This document shows, piece by piece, positions 32,955 through 40,562 of a DNA stretch of 44,778 bases. This DNA is from an uncultured Ideonella sp. GTDB lineage: Bacteria; Pseudomonadota; Gammaproteobacteria; Burkholderiales; Burkholderiaceae. The DNA lies in assembly GCA_946479475.1 (NCBI GenBank), contig CAMLGG010000008.1:1-44778 (forward strand), read 5' to 3'. The translations under genes were made by a program, and so were the position numbers. The notes beneath the pieces are model-generated. The model did no database searches and was not told where the DNA came from. It saw only the letters and a program-made list of their open reading frames with translations. Positions within the stretch are counted from its first letter, which is position 1. Each line of letters starts with the position of its first letter.

Positions 32955-33755
32955 ATGCCCTCCCTCCGCCCTCGCACCACGGCCCCCGTCGTCCCGCCGC
33001 TGATGGCCGGTGGCGGCCAGGCGCGCGCGCCCGACCGCGTCGCGACCGCCTCGCCCGAGACGCAGCGCGCGCCCATGCCGGATGCCAAGGCCTGGGGACG
33101 CCTGCTCGGCGAGGCCACTCTGCCCCCGGCGGTGGTGCAGGCGCTCGCACGCATCGGGCAGGCGCGGCGCTTCGCACCGGGCGACACCGTGTTCCGCCGC
33201 GGCGAGAAGGCCTCGGCGCTCGTCGTGCTCGCGCTGGGCGATGCCGCCCTCGGCGGGCCGGATGCCCACGGGCACTTCCGCACCGAGCGCCACCTGCAGG
33301 GGCCGGCCTGGCTCGATGCGAGCGCCGCGTGGCTCGGCGATGCGCACGCCCACGAGGCGCGCGTGCTGGCCCCCGCGGTGGTGGTGCACCTCGATTGCGC
33401 GGCACTGGCCGCGGAGATCGAAGGCCAGCCAGCGCTGGCCCGGCTGCTGCTGCGCGCCCTGGCCGGCGAGGCCCAGCTGCTGGCTCGCAGCACCCAATCC
33501 CTGATGCACCAGGACGCCCCGGCCCGCTGGGCCGCCTGGCTGCTCGCCCACTGCCAGCCCGTGCCCGGCGCGGACGAGCGCGGCGTGGTGCAACTGCCGC
33601 TACGCAAGCGCGACATCGCTTCGCAACTCGCCATCACGCCGGAGACCCTTTCGCGGCTCATGCGCAGCTTCTCCGCCCAGGGCGTGATCGCCGTCGCCGG
33701 CTACACGGTCCACGTGCTCGACCGCGCCGCGCTGGCACGACTCGCGGGGAACTGA
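32955..33755 (+). CDS. Crp/Fnr family transcriptional regulator
   Basis: The 266-residue protein has a cyclic-nucleotide-binding-type beta barrel (about 60-165: RRFAPGDTVFRRGEKASALVV) and a C-terminal winged helix (about 185-260) with LRKRDIASQLAITPETLSRL as recognition-helix region and GYTVHVLDRAALARL at the end. No N-terminal cysteine cluster for a 4Fe-4S centre is visible, so it is not a classical FNR; DNR-like haem/NO sensing or a cAMP-free form is possible. The ATG at 32955 follows a GTG at 32949 that could also start it; a later ATG at 33063-33080 region would drop the Pro-rich N-terminal tail. Confidence 0.8.
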   Translation: MPSLRPRTTAPVVPPLMAGGGQARAPDRVATASPETQRAPMPDAKAWGRLLGEATLPPAVVQALARIGQARRFAPGDTVFRRGEKASALVVLALGDAALGGPDAHGHFRTERHLQGPAWLDASAAWLGDAHAHEARVLAPAVVVHLDCAALAAEIEGQPALARLLLRALAGEAQLLARSTQSLMHQDAPARWAAWLLAHCQPVPGADERGVVQLPLRKRDIASQLAITPETLSRLMRSFSAQGVIAVAGYTVHVLDRAALARLAGN

Positions 33756-33984
33756 CGTGCCCTGAGCGAGGGCTCGCGCTCCCCGCCTGGACCATGGCCA
33801 AAGCGAACTGCCACGATTCCACGGGACCCGACGGGCCAGGCCCGTGCGGTTAGGGGGAGCAGCGCCGCCGGCCGCCTCGACGGCGTAGAGTAACGCCGCG
33901 CCCGACGGTGCATCGAGGAACGTCGCAAGAAGGCCGTGGCACGGGATTGCGGGTTCGGCGGCCGCACTTCAAGGAGCTGGCAGC
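33756..33984. other. Intergenic region before the RTX gene
   Basis: These 229 bases hold no gene that I can support. They contain two short inverted repeats: ACGGGCC/GGCCCGT at 33831-33845 and CGGCGT/ACGCCG at 33881-33898. Neither is followed by a T-run, so neither is a convincing terminator. A ribosome binding site (AAGGAG) ends the region. Confidence 0.4.
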
Positions 33985-36330
33985 ATGCGGATGGACCCTG
34001 GCCGACTTGCCCATTGGATGGCGTGGCCGGGCCCGGAGCCTCGCTGGCCAGCGTTGGGCTTCGAGCATGCATGGCTCTCGGACATCATCGGTACACCCGG
34101 TGATGACAGCCTGACGGGTTCCGAAGGAGACGATCGCATCGATGGTCGCAAGGGCGCCGACACCATGGTCGGTGGTGCGGGCAATGACTTGTACATCGTC
34201 GACAACATCGGCGACGTCGTCCGCGAGCTTGCCGGCGAAGGCGTTGACAGCGTCGAGGCGCGGGTCAGTTACACGCTGGCCGCCGCAGTAGAGCACCTGA
34301 TCCTCACGGGGTCGGGCGACCTGAACGGCACCGGCAACGAACTCGACAACCTCGTGGTCGGCAACAAGGGCTCCAACCGTCTCGACGGAGCGGCTGGCAA
34401 CGACACGTTGTCCGGCCATCGCGGTGACGACAGCCTTTACGGCGGCGCCGGGGCCGATGCCCTGGACGGTGGCATTGGCGACGACTTCCTCAATGGCGGC
34501 AGAGGTGCCGACACGATGCTTGGCGGATTTGGCGACGATATGTTCCTCGTCGATAACAAGAGCGACGAGGTGATCGAGGGCGCGGGCGCGGGCACTGACA
34601 CGGTTCGCGCCTCAGTGTCCTACACCTTGGCCGCGGGTGCCGAGAACCTGGTCCTGCTGGGCTCCAGCGGCTTGACCGGTCGAGGCAACGAACTCGACAA
34701 CCGCATTGATGGGAACGACGGCGCCAACCTTCTCGAAGGCGGTCTTGGCCGAGACACACTGGTGGGGCACAAGGGGAACGATTCGCTGAACGGGGGCACG
34801 GGCGACGACCAACTCGATGGCAGCACTGGCGACGACCAGCTCGATGGGGGAGACGGCGACGACCAGCTTGACGGCGGAGAGGGCGTCGATCACATGGTCG
34901 GCGGCACAGGAAACGACAGCTATTTGGTCGACAGCCTGTCGGATGTCATCGTCGAGCAGACGGGGGGCGGCATCGACACGGTCAAGAGCAACGTCTCGTG
35001 GAACCTTGGCAGCGACACCGAGAACCTGATCCTGACGAACGACGTCGAGGACACCAAGGGCTTTGGCAACTCCCTCGCGAACTACATCCAAGGTACCACC
35101 AGGCAAAACATCATCGATGGTGGTGCGGGCAACGACACCATCGTGGGAGTCTCCAACGATTCTGCTTTCTCGGCGGACCGGCTGTTCGGCCGCGACGGCG
35201 ACGACTCCATCACGGGAGGCGGTCGCCTGTCCACAGATACGCTGGACGGCGGCCTGGGCAATGACACGCTCCAGGTCTTGGCCGACGGCCATGCGTTCGG
35301 CCAGGCCGGCGACGATCTGTTGATCAGCGGCATCGGCGACGGGTACCGTACCTCGGTCACTGAGTTGGATGGAGGTTCGGGCAATGACACCTTGAGGTCC
35401 GGGGCGGAAATGTACGGCGGCGAGGACAACGACCTGCTGGAGGTCGACCTTGCGCACATGGCCGACGGCGGTAGCGGGAACGACACGATCAGGGGCACCG
35501 CCACGGCCTCCTGGATCACGGTCGTCGCAGGGGATGGCGACGATGTCGTCCAGATGCATGCATGGGGCATCGCAGGGATGACGGTGTCCGGCGGCGCTGG
35601 CGCAGACATTCTTTCGATCGACGGCGACAGCGGCGTTTCTGTCGATGGCGGGGTGGGCGACGACGTGATCGATCTCTCGATCAACGACGACGGCTACAGA
35701 GTCCAAGGCGGTGACGGCAACGATCAGGTCCATGCCACCGGCAAGGCCGATGGCACCATCGACGGCGGCAACGGCAACGATTGGCTGGAGATCCAAACCG
35801 GCTCGGGCAAGAGCGACTTGCAGCTTTCCGGCGGCGAGGGCAAGGACACTCTCGTTGCCTCACACGGGGATATCACGGGGGGCGGCGACAAGGACACGTT
35901 CTTGCTCGGCGAATCCCATCCATGGTCTGCCGCGGGATACCGAGTGATCGACTTCGTCCTCGACGAGGATCGGCTGGCCATCCGACAGCAATCCCTTCCG
36001 GTCGGCGATGGCGATGACGAAGTCGAAGGCGCCACAGTCATCCACGCGCCCGGTGGCTTCGATGCAAGTGCCGAACTGGTCATCAATGTGCAGGAGATCG
36101 TCGGCTCGCTCACCATCGATGCCTTCGCCGCCGCTTTCGGAAATGCCGACCAAGCCTATGCAGAGGGTCAGACGGCGGTCCTGGTGGCCGGCAATGGCAG
36201 CGAAACCTGGGTGGCCTACTTCCAGTCCAGCGGTAACGACGCCGCGATTACCCCTGACGAGTTGACCATCATGGCGACGCTGGCCAACGGCGCGATACCG
36301 CTCGTCGGGGACATCGAGTTCTTCCCGTAA
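33985..36330 (+). CDS. RTX calcium-binding repeat protein
   Basis: The 781-residue acidic protein consists almost wholly of glycine/aspartate-rich nonapeptides of the G-G-x-G-x-D-x-U-x type, such as GGAGNDTLSG and GGSGNDTI, which bind calcium and fold as parallel beta rolls. Three longer units of about 120 residues (starting near 34190, 34543 and 34921) repeat a YIVDN...SYTLAAA.ENL.L pattern. The last 130 residues lack repeats and should hold the uncleaved secretion signal for a type I exporter. There is no N-terminal signal peptide and no enzymatic domain that I recognise. No type I secretion genes are in the window. AAGGAG precedes the ATG. Codon use looks less GC-extreme than in neighbours, suggesting acquisition. 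Confidence 0.85.
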   Translation: MRMDPGRLAHWMAWPGPEPRWPALGFEHAWLSDIIGTPGDDSLTGSEGDDRIDGRKGADTMVGGAGNDLYIVDNIGDVVRELAGEGVDSVEARVSYTLAAAVEHLILTGSGDLNGTGNELDNLVVGNKGSNRLDGAAGNDTLSGHRGDDSLYGGAGADALDGGIGDDFLNGGRGADTMLGGFGDDMFLVDNKSDEVIEGAGAGTDTVRASVSYTLAAGAENLVLLGSSGLTGRGNELDNRIDGNDGANLLEGGLGRDTLVGHKGNDSLNGGTGDDQLDGSTGDDQLDGGDGDDQLDGGEGVDHMVGGTGNDSYLVDSLSDVIVEQTGGGIDTVKSNVSWNLGSDTENLILTNDVEDTKGFGNSLANYIQGTTRQNIIDGGAGNDTIVGVSNDSAFSADRLFGRDGDDSITGGGRLSTDTLDGGLGNDTLQVLADGHAFGQAGDDLLISGIGDGYRTSVTELDGGSGNDTLRSGAEMYGGEDNDLLEVDLAHMADGGSGNDTIRGTATASWITVVAGDGDDVVQMHAWGIAGMTVSGGAGADILSIDGDSGVSVDGGVGDDVIDLSINDDGYRVQGGDGNDQVHATGKADGTIDGGNGNDWLEIQTGSGKSDLQLSGGEGKDTLVASHGDITGGGDKDTFLLGESHPWSAAGYRVIDFVLDEDRLAIRQQSLPVGDGDDEVEGATVIHAPGGFDASAELVINVQEIVGSLTIDAFAAAFGNADQAYAEGQTAVLVAGNGSETWVAYFQSSGNDAAITPDELTIMATLANGAIPLVGDIEFFP
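34801..34881 (+). repeat. Three tandem 27-bp repeats inside the RTX gene
   Basis: Three consecutive 27-base units (34801-34827, 34828-34854, 34855-34881) each begin GGCGACGACCA and encode GDDQLDG followed by two variable residues. They are adjacent RTX nonapeptides nearly identical at DNA level, so recent duplication or copy-number slippage is likely here. Confidence 0.75.
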
Positions 36331-36371
36331 GCAGCTGACCAATCGCTCCGCTGACTTGGGCCGATCCCTTC

Positions 36372-36793
36372 TCAGCCGTGCCGACGAATGGCTTCGCGAA
36401 TTGCCGACGCCATCTCGACTTCGCTGCGGCCGCCGCTGATGGCAGCTCGGAGCCGAACTGGAAGTGAGGAACCGATCGAATGCCCGCAGCGGCAGATCTG
36501 GCGGATTCCTCTTCGACCTCATGGCGCGCCGCCGGATCGAGCGCGATGGCGCGGGCTTCCGGGCGATCGAATCCATGGTGGACGGCGACGTCCGCAAGGA
36601 CATCAGCGCCCCCGATGTTGCGGGCGTCAAGGAAGTAGGCGTCGGAGATGGCGATCGCGAGTTGATGCTGGGTCCCGCGCTCACCCGCGGCAAGGATGAG
36701 CGCGTGAGCCGGCTGGGTCGGATATGTCCGCAGCTTTCGACCGAGATCGAGGGCGAAGCCAGAGGCGCGCGGGAAGCACGATTGCCTTTCCTG
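36372..36793 (-). pseudogene. Remnant of a FrnE/DsbA-family oxidoreductase gene, 5'-truncated and frameshifted
   Basis: Reading the minus strand from about 36793 gives an open stretch including FALDLGRKLRTYPTQPAHAL, then SDAYFLDARNIGGADVLADV, HHGFDRPEARAIAL and AGIRSVPHFQFGSEL. This matches the second half of FrnE-like DsbA proteins (N-T-x-x-A-H, Y-F-x-x-x-x-x-I-x-x-x-x-V-L, G-I-x-x-V-P-x-F). After GSEL the frame breaks near 36440; one frame over it continues AISGGRSEVEMASAIREAI and stops at 36372-36374. The first half, with the CxxC active site, is missing and is replaced by the end of the NmrA-like gene at 36795. This gives both truncation and a frameshift. It fills the stretch between the RTX gene and 36795. 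Confidence 0.7.
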
Positions 36794-36794
36794 C

Positions 36795-37436
36795 TCAGTG
36801 ATCCGCGATGCCCGGGGCCGCTCGAACGAACCTGGAGTCGTCGACCTGCTCGACCAGAAACTTGGCCAGGTTGCCGCGCGACAACTTCATGCCGAGCCTG
36901 GTCTTGCCGTACCACCCCGTGTCGATCACGCCCGCCGCGTGGCCATCCTTGAGGTTCGGAATCCGCACCAGCGTCCACTCGAGGTCCGATTTGGCGATCA
37001 ATTCGGCGGTGGCTCTGATGTCCTCGAAGCCCTTGCGGGCGATGACCTTGAACAGCAGTGCGAAGGCGCGCACGTTGAAGGCGAAGCCGTCCTTCGGGTC
37101 GCGATAGGCTGCGGTGGAGATCTGGATCAGGCGGCGGACGTTCGACTGCTTCATGGCCGCGATGATGTTGGACAGGCCATGCATCACGGGCCTGTCGCCC
37201 TGCACCCTGAGGCTGTTGGGACCCAGCGCGCTGATGACGGCGTCGCTGCCGTGCAGGCACTTGGCGATCGCACTCTTGTCTTGCAGATTGCCCACGACGA
37301 TGTCGATCTGCCGGTTGAACGCCTGAAGCTTCGTGGCGTCGCGCGTGTAGACCGACAGGCTGTGCCCCTGTCGCAGCGCTTCCTCGATCACGAATCTGCC
37401 GGTGGGCCCGGTTGCTCCAAACAGCGCGATCCTCAT
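36795..37436 (-). CDS. NAD(P)H-binding oxidoreductase, NmrA/BVR-B-like atypical SDR
   Basis: A 213-residue Rossmann-fold protein with the nucleotide motif GATGPTGR at residues 8-15, a basic patch YTRDATKL after the second strand that favours NADPH, ISALGPN after strand four, and IQISTAAYRD in the active-site region. It resembles the flavin reductase/biliverdin reductase B-like family. The substrate is unknown. GGAGGCGACGCG precedes the ATG. It runs on the same strand as azoR (gap 165 bases), so the two reductases may be co-expressed. Confidence 0.8.
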   Translation of the reverse strand: MRIALFGATGPTGRFVIEEALRQGHSLSVYTRDATKLQAFNRQIDIVVGNLQDKSAIAKCLHGSDAVISALGPNSLRVQGDRPVMHGLSNIIAAMKQSNVRRLIQISTAAYRDPKDGFAFNVRAFALLFKVIARKGFEDIRATAELIAKSDLEWTLVRIPNLKDGHAAGVIDTGWYGKTRLGMKLSRGNLAKFLVEQVDDSRFVRAAPGIADH

Positions 37437-37601
37437 CGCGTCGCCTCCACGCTGTCGGGATGTGCGGTCAATGGGCAGACGCGTTGGGCGCAGATGCCAA
37501 GGGTCGCGTTCGTATTCGTTTCGGGCATGAAGTCGTCGAGGGGAGGTGACACGCGTTGCACGGGCTGATCGATCGAGCGTTCGGCAATGGGACGTTCCGG
37601 A

Positions 37602-38222
37602 TCAAGCGGCCTGCTTCAGAAGGGATTGCAGGGCCTCGTCCGCCGACTCGACTGCGGCCTGGACCGCTTCCGGCCCGTGTGCCACGCCCTCGACGCGCAG
37701 GTGCTCGATATCGGTCAGTCCGATGAAGCTGAGCAGGTGCTTGAGGTAGCCGGACTGGTAGTCCCAGGCGGCCAGCGGCCCTTCGGAGAAGTTGCCTCCG
37801 GCGGCGGTGACCAGGTAGACCTTCTTGCCCTTGAGCAGGCCTTCGACCGAGTTGCCGGCGTAGCGGAAGGTGACGCCGGGCCAGGTCACGTAGTCGAACC
37901 AGGCCTTCAAGGGCGTGGGCGGTCCGAAGTTGATCATGGCCGAGCCGATCACCACGGTGTCCGCGGCAGCCAGTTCGGCAACCAGGCTTTCGGCCAGCTG
38001 GACGGCCTCGGCCTGCGGCGCGGTTCGCGTATCTGGCGGCGTAGCGCGGCCCACTACGTAGGCCTCGCCGATGTGGTTCAGCGGGGCTGCTGCCAGGTCG
38101 CGGACGGTGAGCGTGGTGCCAGGGCGCTGCGCTGCAAGCCGCTTCGCCAACTGGCTGGCGTATCGAGTGGACAGGCCCTCGGATCCTCGCGGGCTGGAAG
38201 TGACGAGAAGGATGTGGCTCAT
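37602..38222 (-). CDS. azoR: FMN-dependent NADH-azoreductase
   Basis: A 206-residue flavodoxin-like protein of normal AzoR length. The FMN phosphate loop is TSSPRGSEGLS near the N-terminus; INFGPPTPLKAWFDYVTWPG and VTFRYAGNSVEGLLKGKK are the family's flavin and dimer segments, and VTAAGGNFS is the second flavin loop. It reduces quinones and azo or nitro compounds by two electrons using NADH, and in bacteria mainly defends against electrophiles. It is divergent from the HxlR gene, the common arrangement in which the regulator controls the reductase. Confidence 0.88.
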   Translation of the reverse strand: MSHILLVTSSPRGSEGLSTRYASQLAKRLAAQRPGTTLTVRDLAAAPLNHIGEAYVVGRATPPDTRTAPQAEAVQLAESLVAELAAADTVVIGSAMINFGPPTPLKAWFDYVTWPGVTFRYAGNSVEGLLKGKKVYLVTAAGGNFSEGPLAAWDYQSGYLKHLLSFIGLTDIEHLRVEGVAHGPEAVQAAVESADEALQSLLKQAA

Positions 38223-38255
38223 GAGCTTCGCTGGCAGGCTAAAATGAGAACCAGA

Positions 38256-38276
38256 TAATCAGAAAGAACTTGATTA
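38256..38276. promoter_or_regulatory. Inverted repeat TAATCA-N9-TGATTA, candidate HxlR operator
   Basis: Perfect 6-bp arms separated by nine bases lie in the 75-base AT-rich gap between azoR and the HxlR gene, 22 bases before the regulator's start. The position and dyad symmetry suit a dimeric winged-helix repressor controlling both genes. Confidence 0.5.
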
Positions 38277-38297
38277 CCTACCGATACGAAGGATGGT

Positions 38298-38765
38298 ATG
38301 GTTCCTAAAGGGGCTCCGCAAGAAGGCACACGAATGTCACCAAGTCACATCGACCTCTCCGAGATTCCGAAGCCTTCAGAGCGCGCATGCGAGACGACGC
38401 GCGAGATCCTCGATCGCATCGGCGACAAGTGGAGCCTGTACATCATCGCGACCTTGCGCAGCGGAACACGACGGTTCAATGAGCTGCGCCGCGAGATCGA
38501 CGGCATCTCCCAGCGCATGCTGACGCTGACATTGCGTGGACTCGAGCGCGATGGCCTGATCACCCGGACGATGTTCCCGACCATCCCTCCGCGCGTGGAC
38601 TACGAACTCACCGAGCTGGGAGAGACACTGCTGGAGCCGGTGATGGCGCTGGTGGCCTGGGCCGAGAAGAACAAGCCGATCATCGCGGAATCGCAGAAGC
38701 GCTTCGACGAAGCGCCCGAACTGGCGCAGCCAGCAGGACGAGGCGCGGTGTACCGGCAGATTTGA
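38298..38765 (+). CDS. HxlR-family transcriptional regulator
   Basis: The 155-residue protein has the HxlR winged-helix core (about 25-120): [49 protein letters not shown], then the wing and [18 protein letters not shown] cysteine at about residue 31 (SERACETTR) lies where redox- or quinone-sensing HxlR proteins such as HypR, YodB and QorR carry their sensing thiol. This and the divergent azoR suggest de-repression by quinones or other electrophiles. The ATG at 38298 has GAAGG upstream; the ATG at 38334 is an alternative. Confidence 0.85.
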   Translation: MVPKGAPQEGTRMSPSHIDLSEIPKPSERACETTREILDRIGDKWSLYIIATLRSGTRRFNELRREIDGISQRMLTLTLRGLERDGLITRTMFPTIPPRVDYELTELGETLLEPVMALVAWAEKNKPIIAESQKRFDEAPELAQPAGRGAVYRQI

Positions 38766-38864
38766 AGGGCCGGGCCGCCTGTCGGCCGCCTCGTGCATGG
38801 CCAGAGAGCGATGTGCGCAAAGGCAGCCCCTTCCGCCACACGAGAGCGCTCGCCTGGAGTCGGC

Positions 38865-39653
38865 CTAGACCGTGAACATCTTCAGCGCCACCGCGCCCAG
38901 CACGATCGCGATCGCGTAGCGGATGAAGCCCAGCGGCGCGCGGGTGCTGATGAGCGAGCCGATCAGCACGCCGGGGATGGAGCCCAGCAGCAGGTTGCCG
39001 AGCAGCGCGTAGTCCACGTTGCCCAGGGTCAGGTGGCCGAGGCCCGCGATGAGGGCCAGCGGGATCGCGTGGGCGAGGTCGGTGCCGACCAGCTTGCTCG
39101 GGGTCAGCCGGATCGGGTAGAGGTAGACCAGCATCACCGTGCCCAGGGCGCCGGCGCCGATCGAGGTGAGGGTGACGAGCACGCCGAGCACCACGCCGGC
39201 CAGCACGGTGACGGGCTGCTGCAGGTGCTTGAAGTAGCTTTCGTCCGTCACGCGCAGGCTGCGGCCGACGCGGTGCAGCCAATCTTTCAGCACCATGCCG
39301 AGCGCAGTGATGACCAGGGCGATCGCGACGGCCGAGATGATGAAGCCGCTCTTGACCTGGTGTGAGTCGCTGAAGTGCATCCAGGCCAGCGTGGCGGCGG
39401 CGGCGGGCAGGCTGCCCATCGCGAGGCGCCGGACGACGCCCCAGTCCACCGTGCCGTGGTTGTGGTGCACGGCCACGCCGAACATCTTGGTGATCGAGGC
39501 GTAGAGCAGGTCCGTGCCCACTGCCGTCTGCGGCGCGACGCCGAACATCAGGACCAGCAACGGCGTCATCAATGCGCCGCCACCGACCCCCGTGATGCCG
39601 ACCACCGTGCCGACCAGCAGGCCCGCCACCGCTCGCATTCCATCGATTTCCAC
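38865..39653 (-). CDS. TauE/SafE-family sulfite exporter-like permease
   Basis: A 262-residue membrane protein with about eight helices in two homologous halves: GTVVGITGVGGGALMTPLLV in the first and GVLVTLTSIGAGALGTVML in the second, the repeated glycine-rich motif of TauE/SafE proteins. The family exports sulfite, sulfoacetate or other small anions; the substrate is not evident here. The GTG at 39653 is favoured because GGGAG lies seven bases upstream; a TTG at 39677 and an ATG at 39638 are alternatives. It follows xdhC on the same strand after about 110 bases and converges on the HxlR gene. Confidence 0.82.
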   Translation of the reverse strand: MEIDGMRAVAGLLVGTVVGITGVGGGALMTPLLVLMFGVAPQTAVGTDLLYASITKMFGVAVHHNHGTVDWGVVRRLAMGSLPAAAATLAWMHFSDSHQVKSGFIISAVAIALVITALGMVLKDWLHRVGRSLRVTDESYFKHLQQPVTVLAGVVLGVLVTLTSIGAGALGTVMLVYLYPIRLTPSKLVGTDLAHAIPLALIAGLGHLTLGNVDYALLGNLLLGSIPGVLIGSLISTRAPLGFIRYAIAIVLGAVALKMFTV

Positions 39654-39764
39654 GCGCTGCTCCCAGTTCTCACGCAAGCACGGGTCAGCGGCGCCGCCCT
39701 CTCATGCGCCGGGCGATTCTGCTTGCGCGGTTATGCGGGAAACAGGTATGGATCCTCGCTTTTG

Positions 39765-40562
39765 CTATATGCGCGCCGTCAGCAACTGCGCGGCCACCGC
39801 CACGGCGATCACGCCCGGCTGCTTGCCCTCCACCCCGGGCAAGCCGATGGGGCAGACCATGCGCGACAGCAGCGCCTCGTCGATGCCTCGATCACGCAAG
39901 CGGTGCTCGAAGCGGGCGCGCTTGGTGGCCGAGCCGACGAGTCCGAACCAGCCGAAGTCGCCGCGGCCGAGGATGGCGCCTGCCAGCGCCAGGTCGAGCG
40001 CGTGGCTGTGGGTGAGGACGAGGTAGAAGTCCCCGGGCCGGCCGTTGGCGACCTCGGCCTCCACCGGCTCGACGCAGATCCGCTCCACATTCGCCGGCAG
40101 CGGTCCGGCAGGGAACTCCTCCTCGCGCTCGTCGACCCAGACGATGCGGCACGGCACTTCGGCCAGCACGCGCACGATCGCCCGGCCGACGTGGCCCGCC
40201 CCGAACAGGTGCAGCGTGAAGCGCGGTGAGGGCTCGGGCCACTGCGCCGCCACGGCTTCGTCGAGGGCGACGAAGCGCAGCGTGAGCGCGCCGCCGCAGC
40301 ACTGGCCCAGCGAGGGGCCGAGCGCCACCGGCCAGTCCAGCGATCCCGATTCGCCCGCCGCCAGGCGCTCGCGCGCGCGGGCGATGGCCTGCCACTCGAG
40401 GTGGCCGCCGCCAATGGTGCCGGCCACCTCGTCGGCCGCGACCAGCATCCGCGTACCGGCCTCGCGGGGCACCGAGCCCTTGGCCTGCACCACCTCGACC
40501 AGCATCGCGCGGCGCCCGGCGGCCAGCCAGGCCGCGGCGAGGGCGCGATCGGGGTCACGCAT
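39765..40562 (-). CDS. xdhC: Xanthine dehydrogenase accessory protein XdhC
   Basis: A 265-residue protein with the XdhC N-terminal domain (VEVVQAKGSVPREAGTRMLV, IGGGHLEW, GPSLGQCCGGALTLRF) and a C-terminal Rossmann-like domain (LHLFGAGHVGRAIVRVL, VLTHSHALDL, GLVGSATKRARF). XdhC binds molybdenum cofactor, promotes its sulfuration and inserts it into XdhB. The cysteine pair in GQCCGG is conserved in the family. Its ATG overlaps the end of xdhB by eight bases. Confidence 0.92.
   Translation of the reverse strand: MRDPDRALAAAWLAAGRRAMLVEVVQAKGSVPREAGTRMLVAADEVAGTIGGGHLEWQAIARARERLAAGESGSLDWPVALGPSLGQCCGGALTLRFVALDEAVAAQWPEPSPRFTLHLFGAGHVGRAIVRVLAEVPCRIVWVDEREEEFPAGPLPANVERICVEPVEAEVANGRPGDFYLVLTHSHALDLALAGAILGRGDFGWFGLVGSATKRARFEHRLRDRGIDEALLSRMVCPIGLPGVEGKQPGVIAVAVAAQLLTARI

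Noticed and set aside
34801..34881. Regular 27-bp repeats as a possible CRISPR or minisatellite
   Set aside because: There are no unique spacers, and the units encode consecutive RTX nonapeptides in frame, so they are protein repeats.
38773..38787. GGCCG/CGGCC hairpin between the convergent HxlR and TauE genes as a terminator
   Set aside because: Only a 5-bp stem, no T-run on either side; such stems are common by chance at this GC content.
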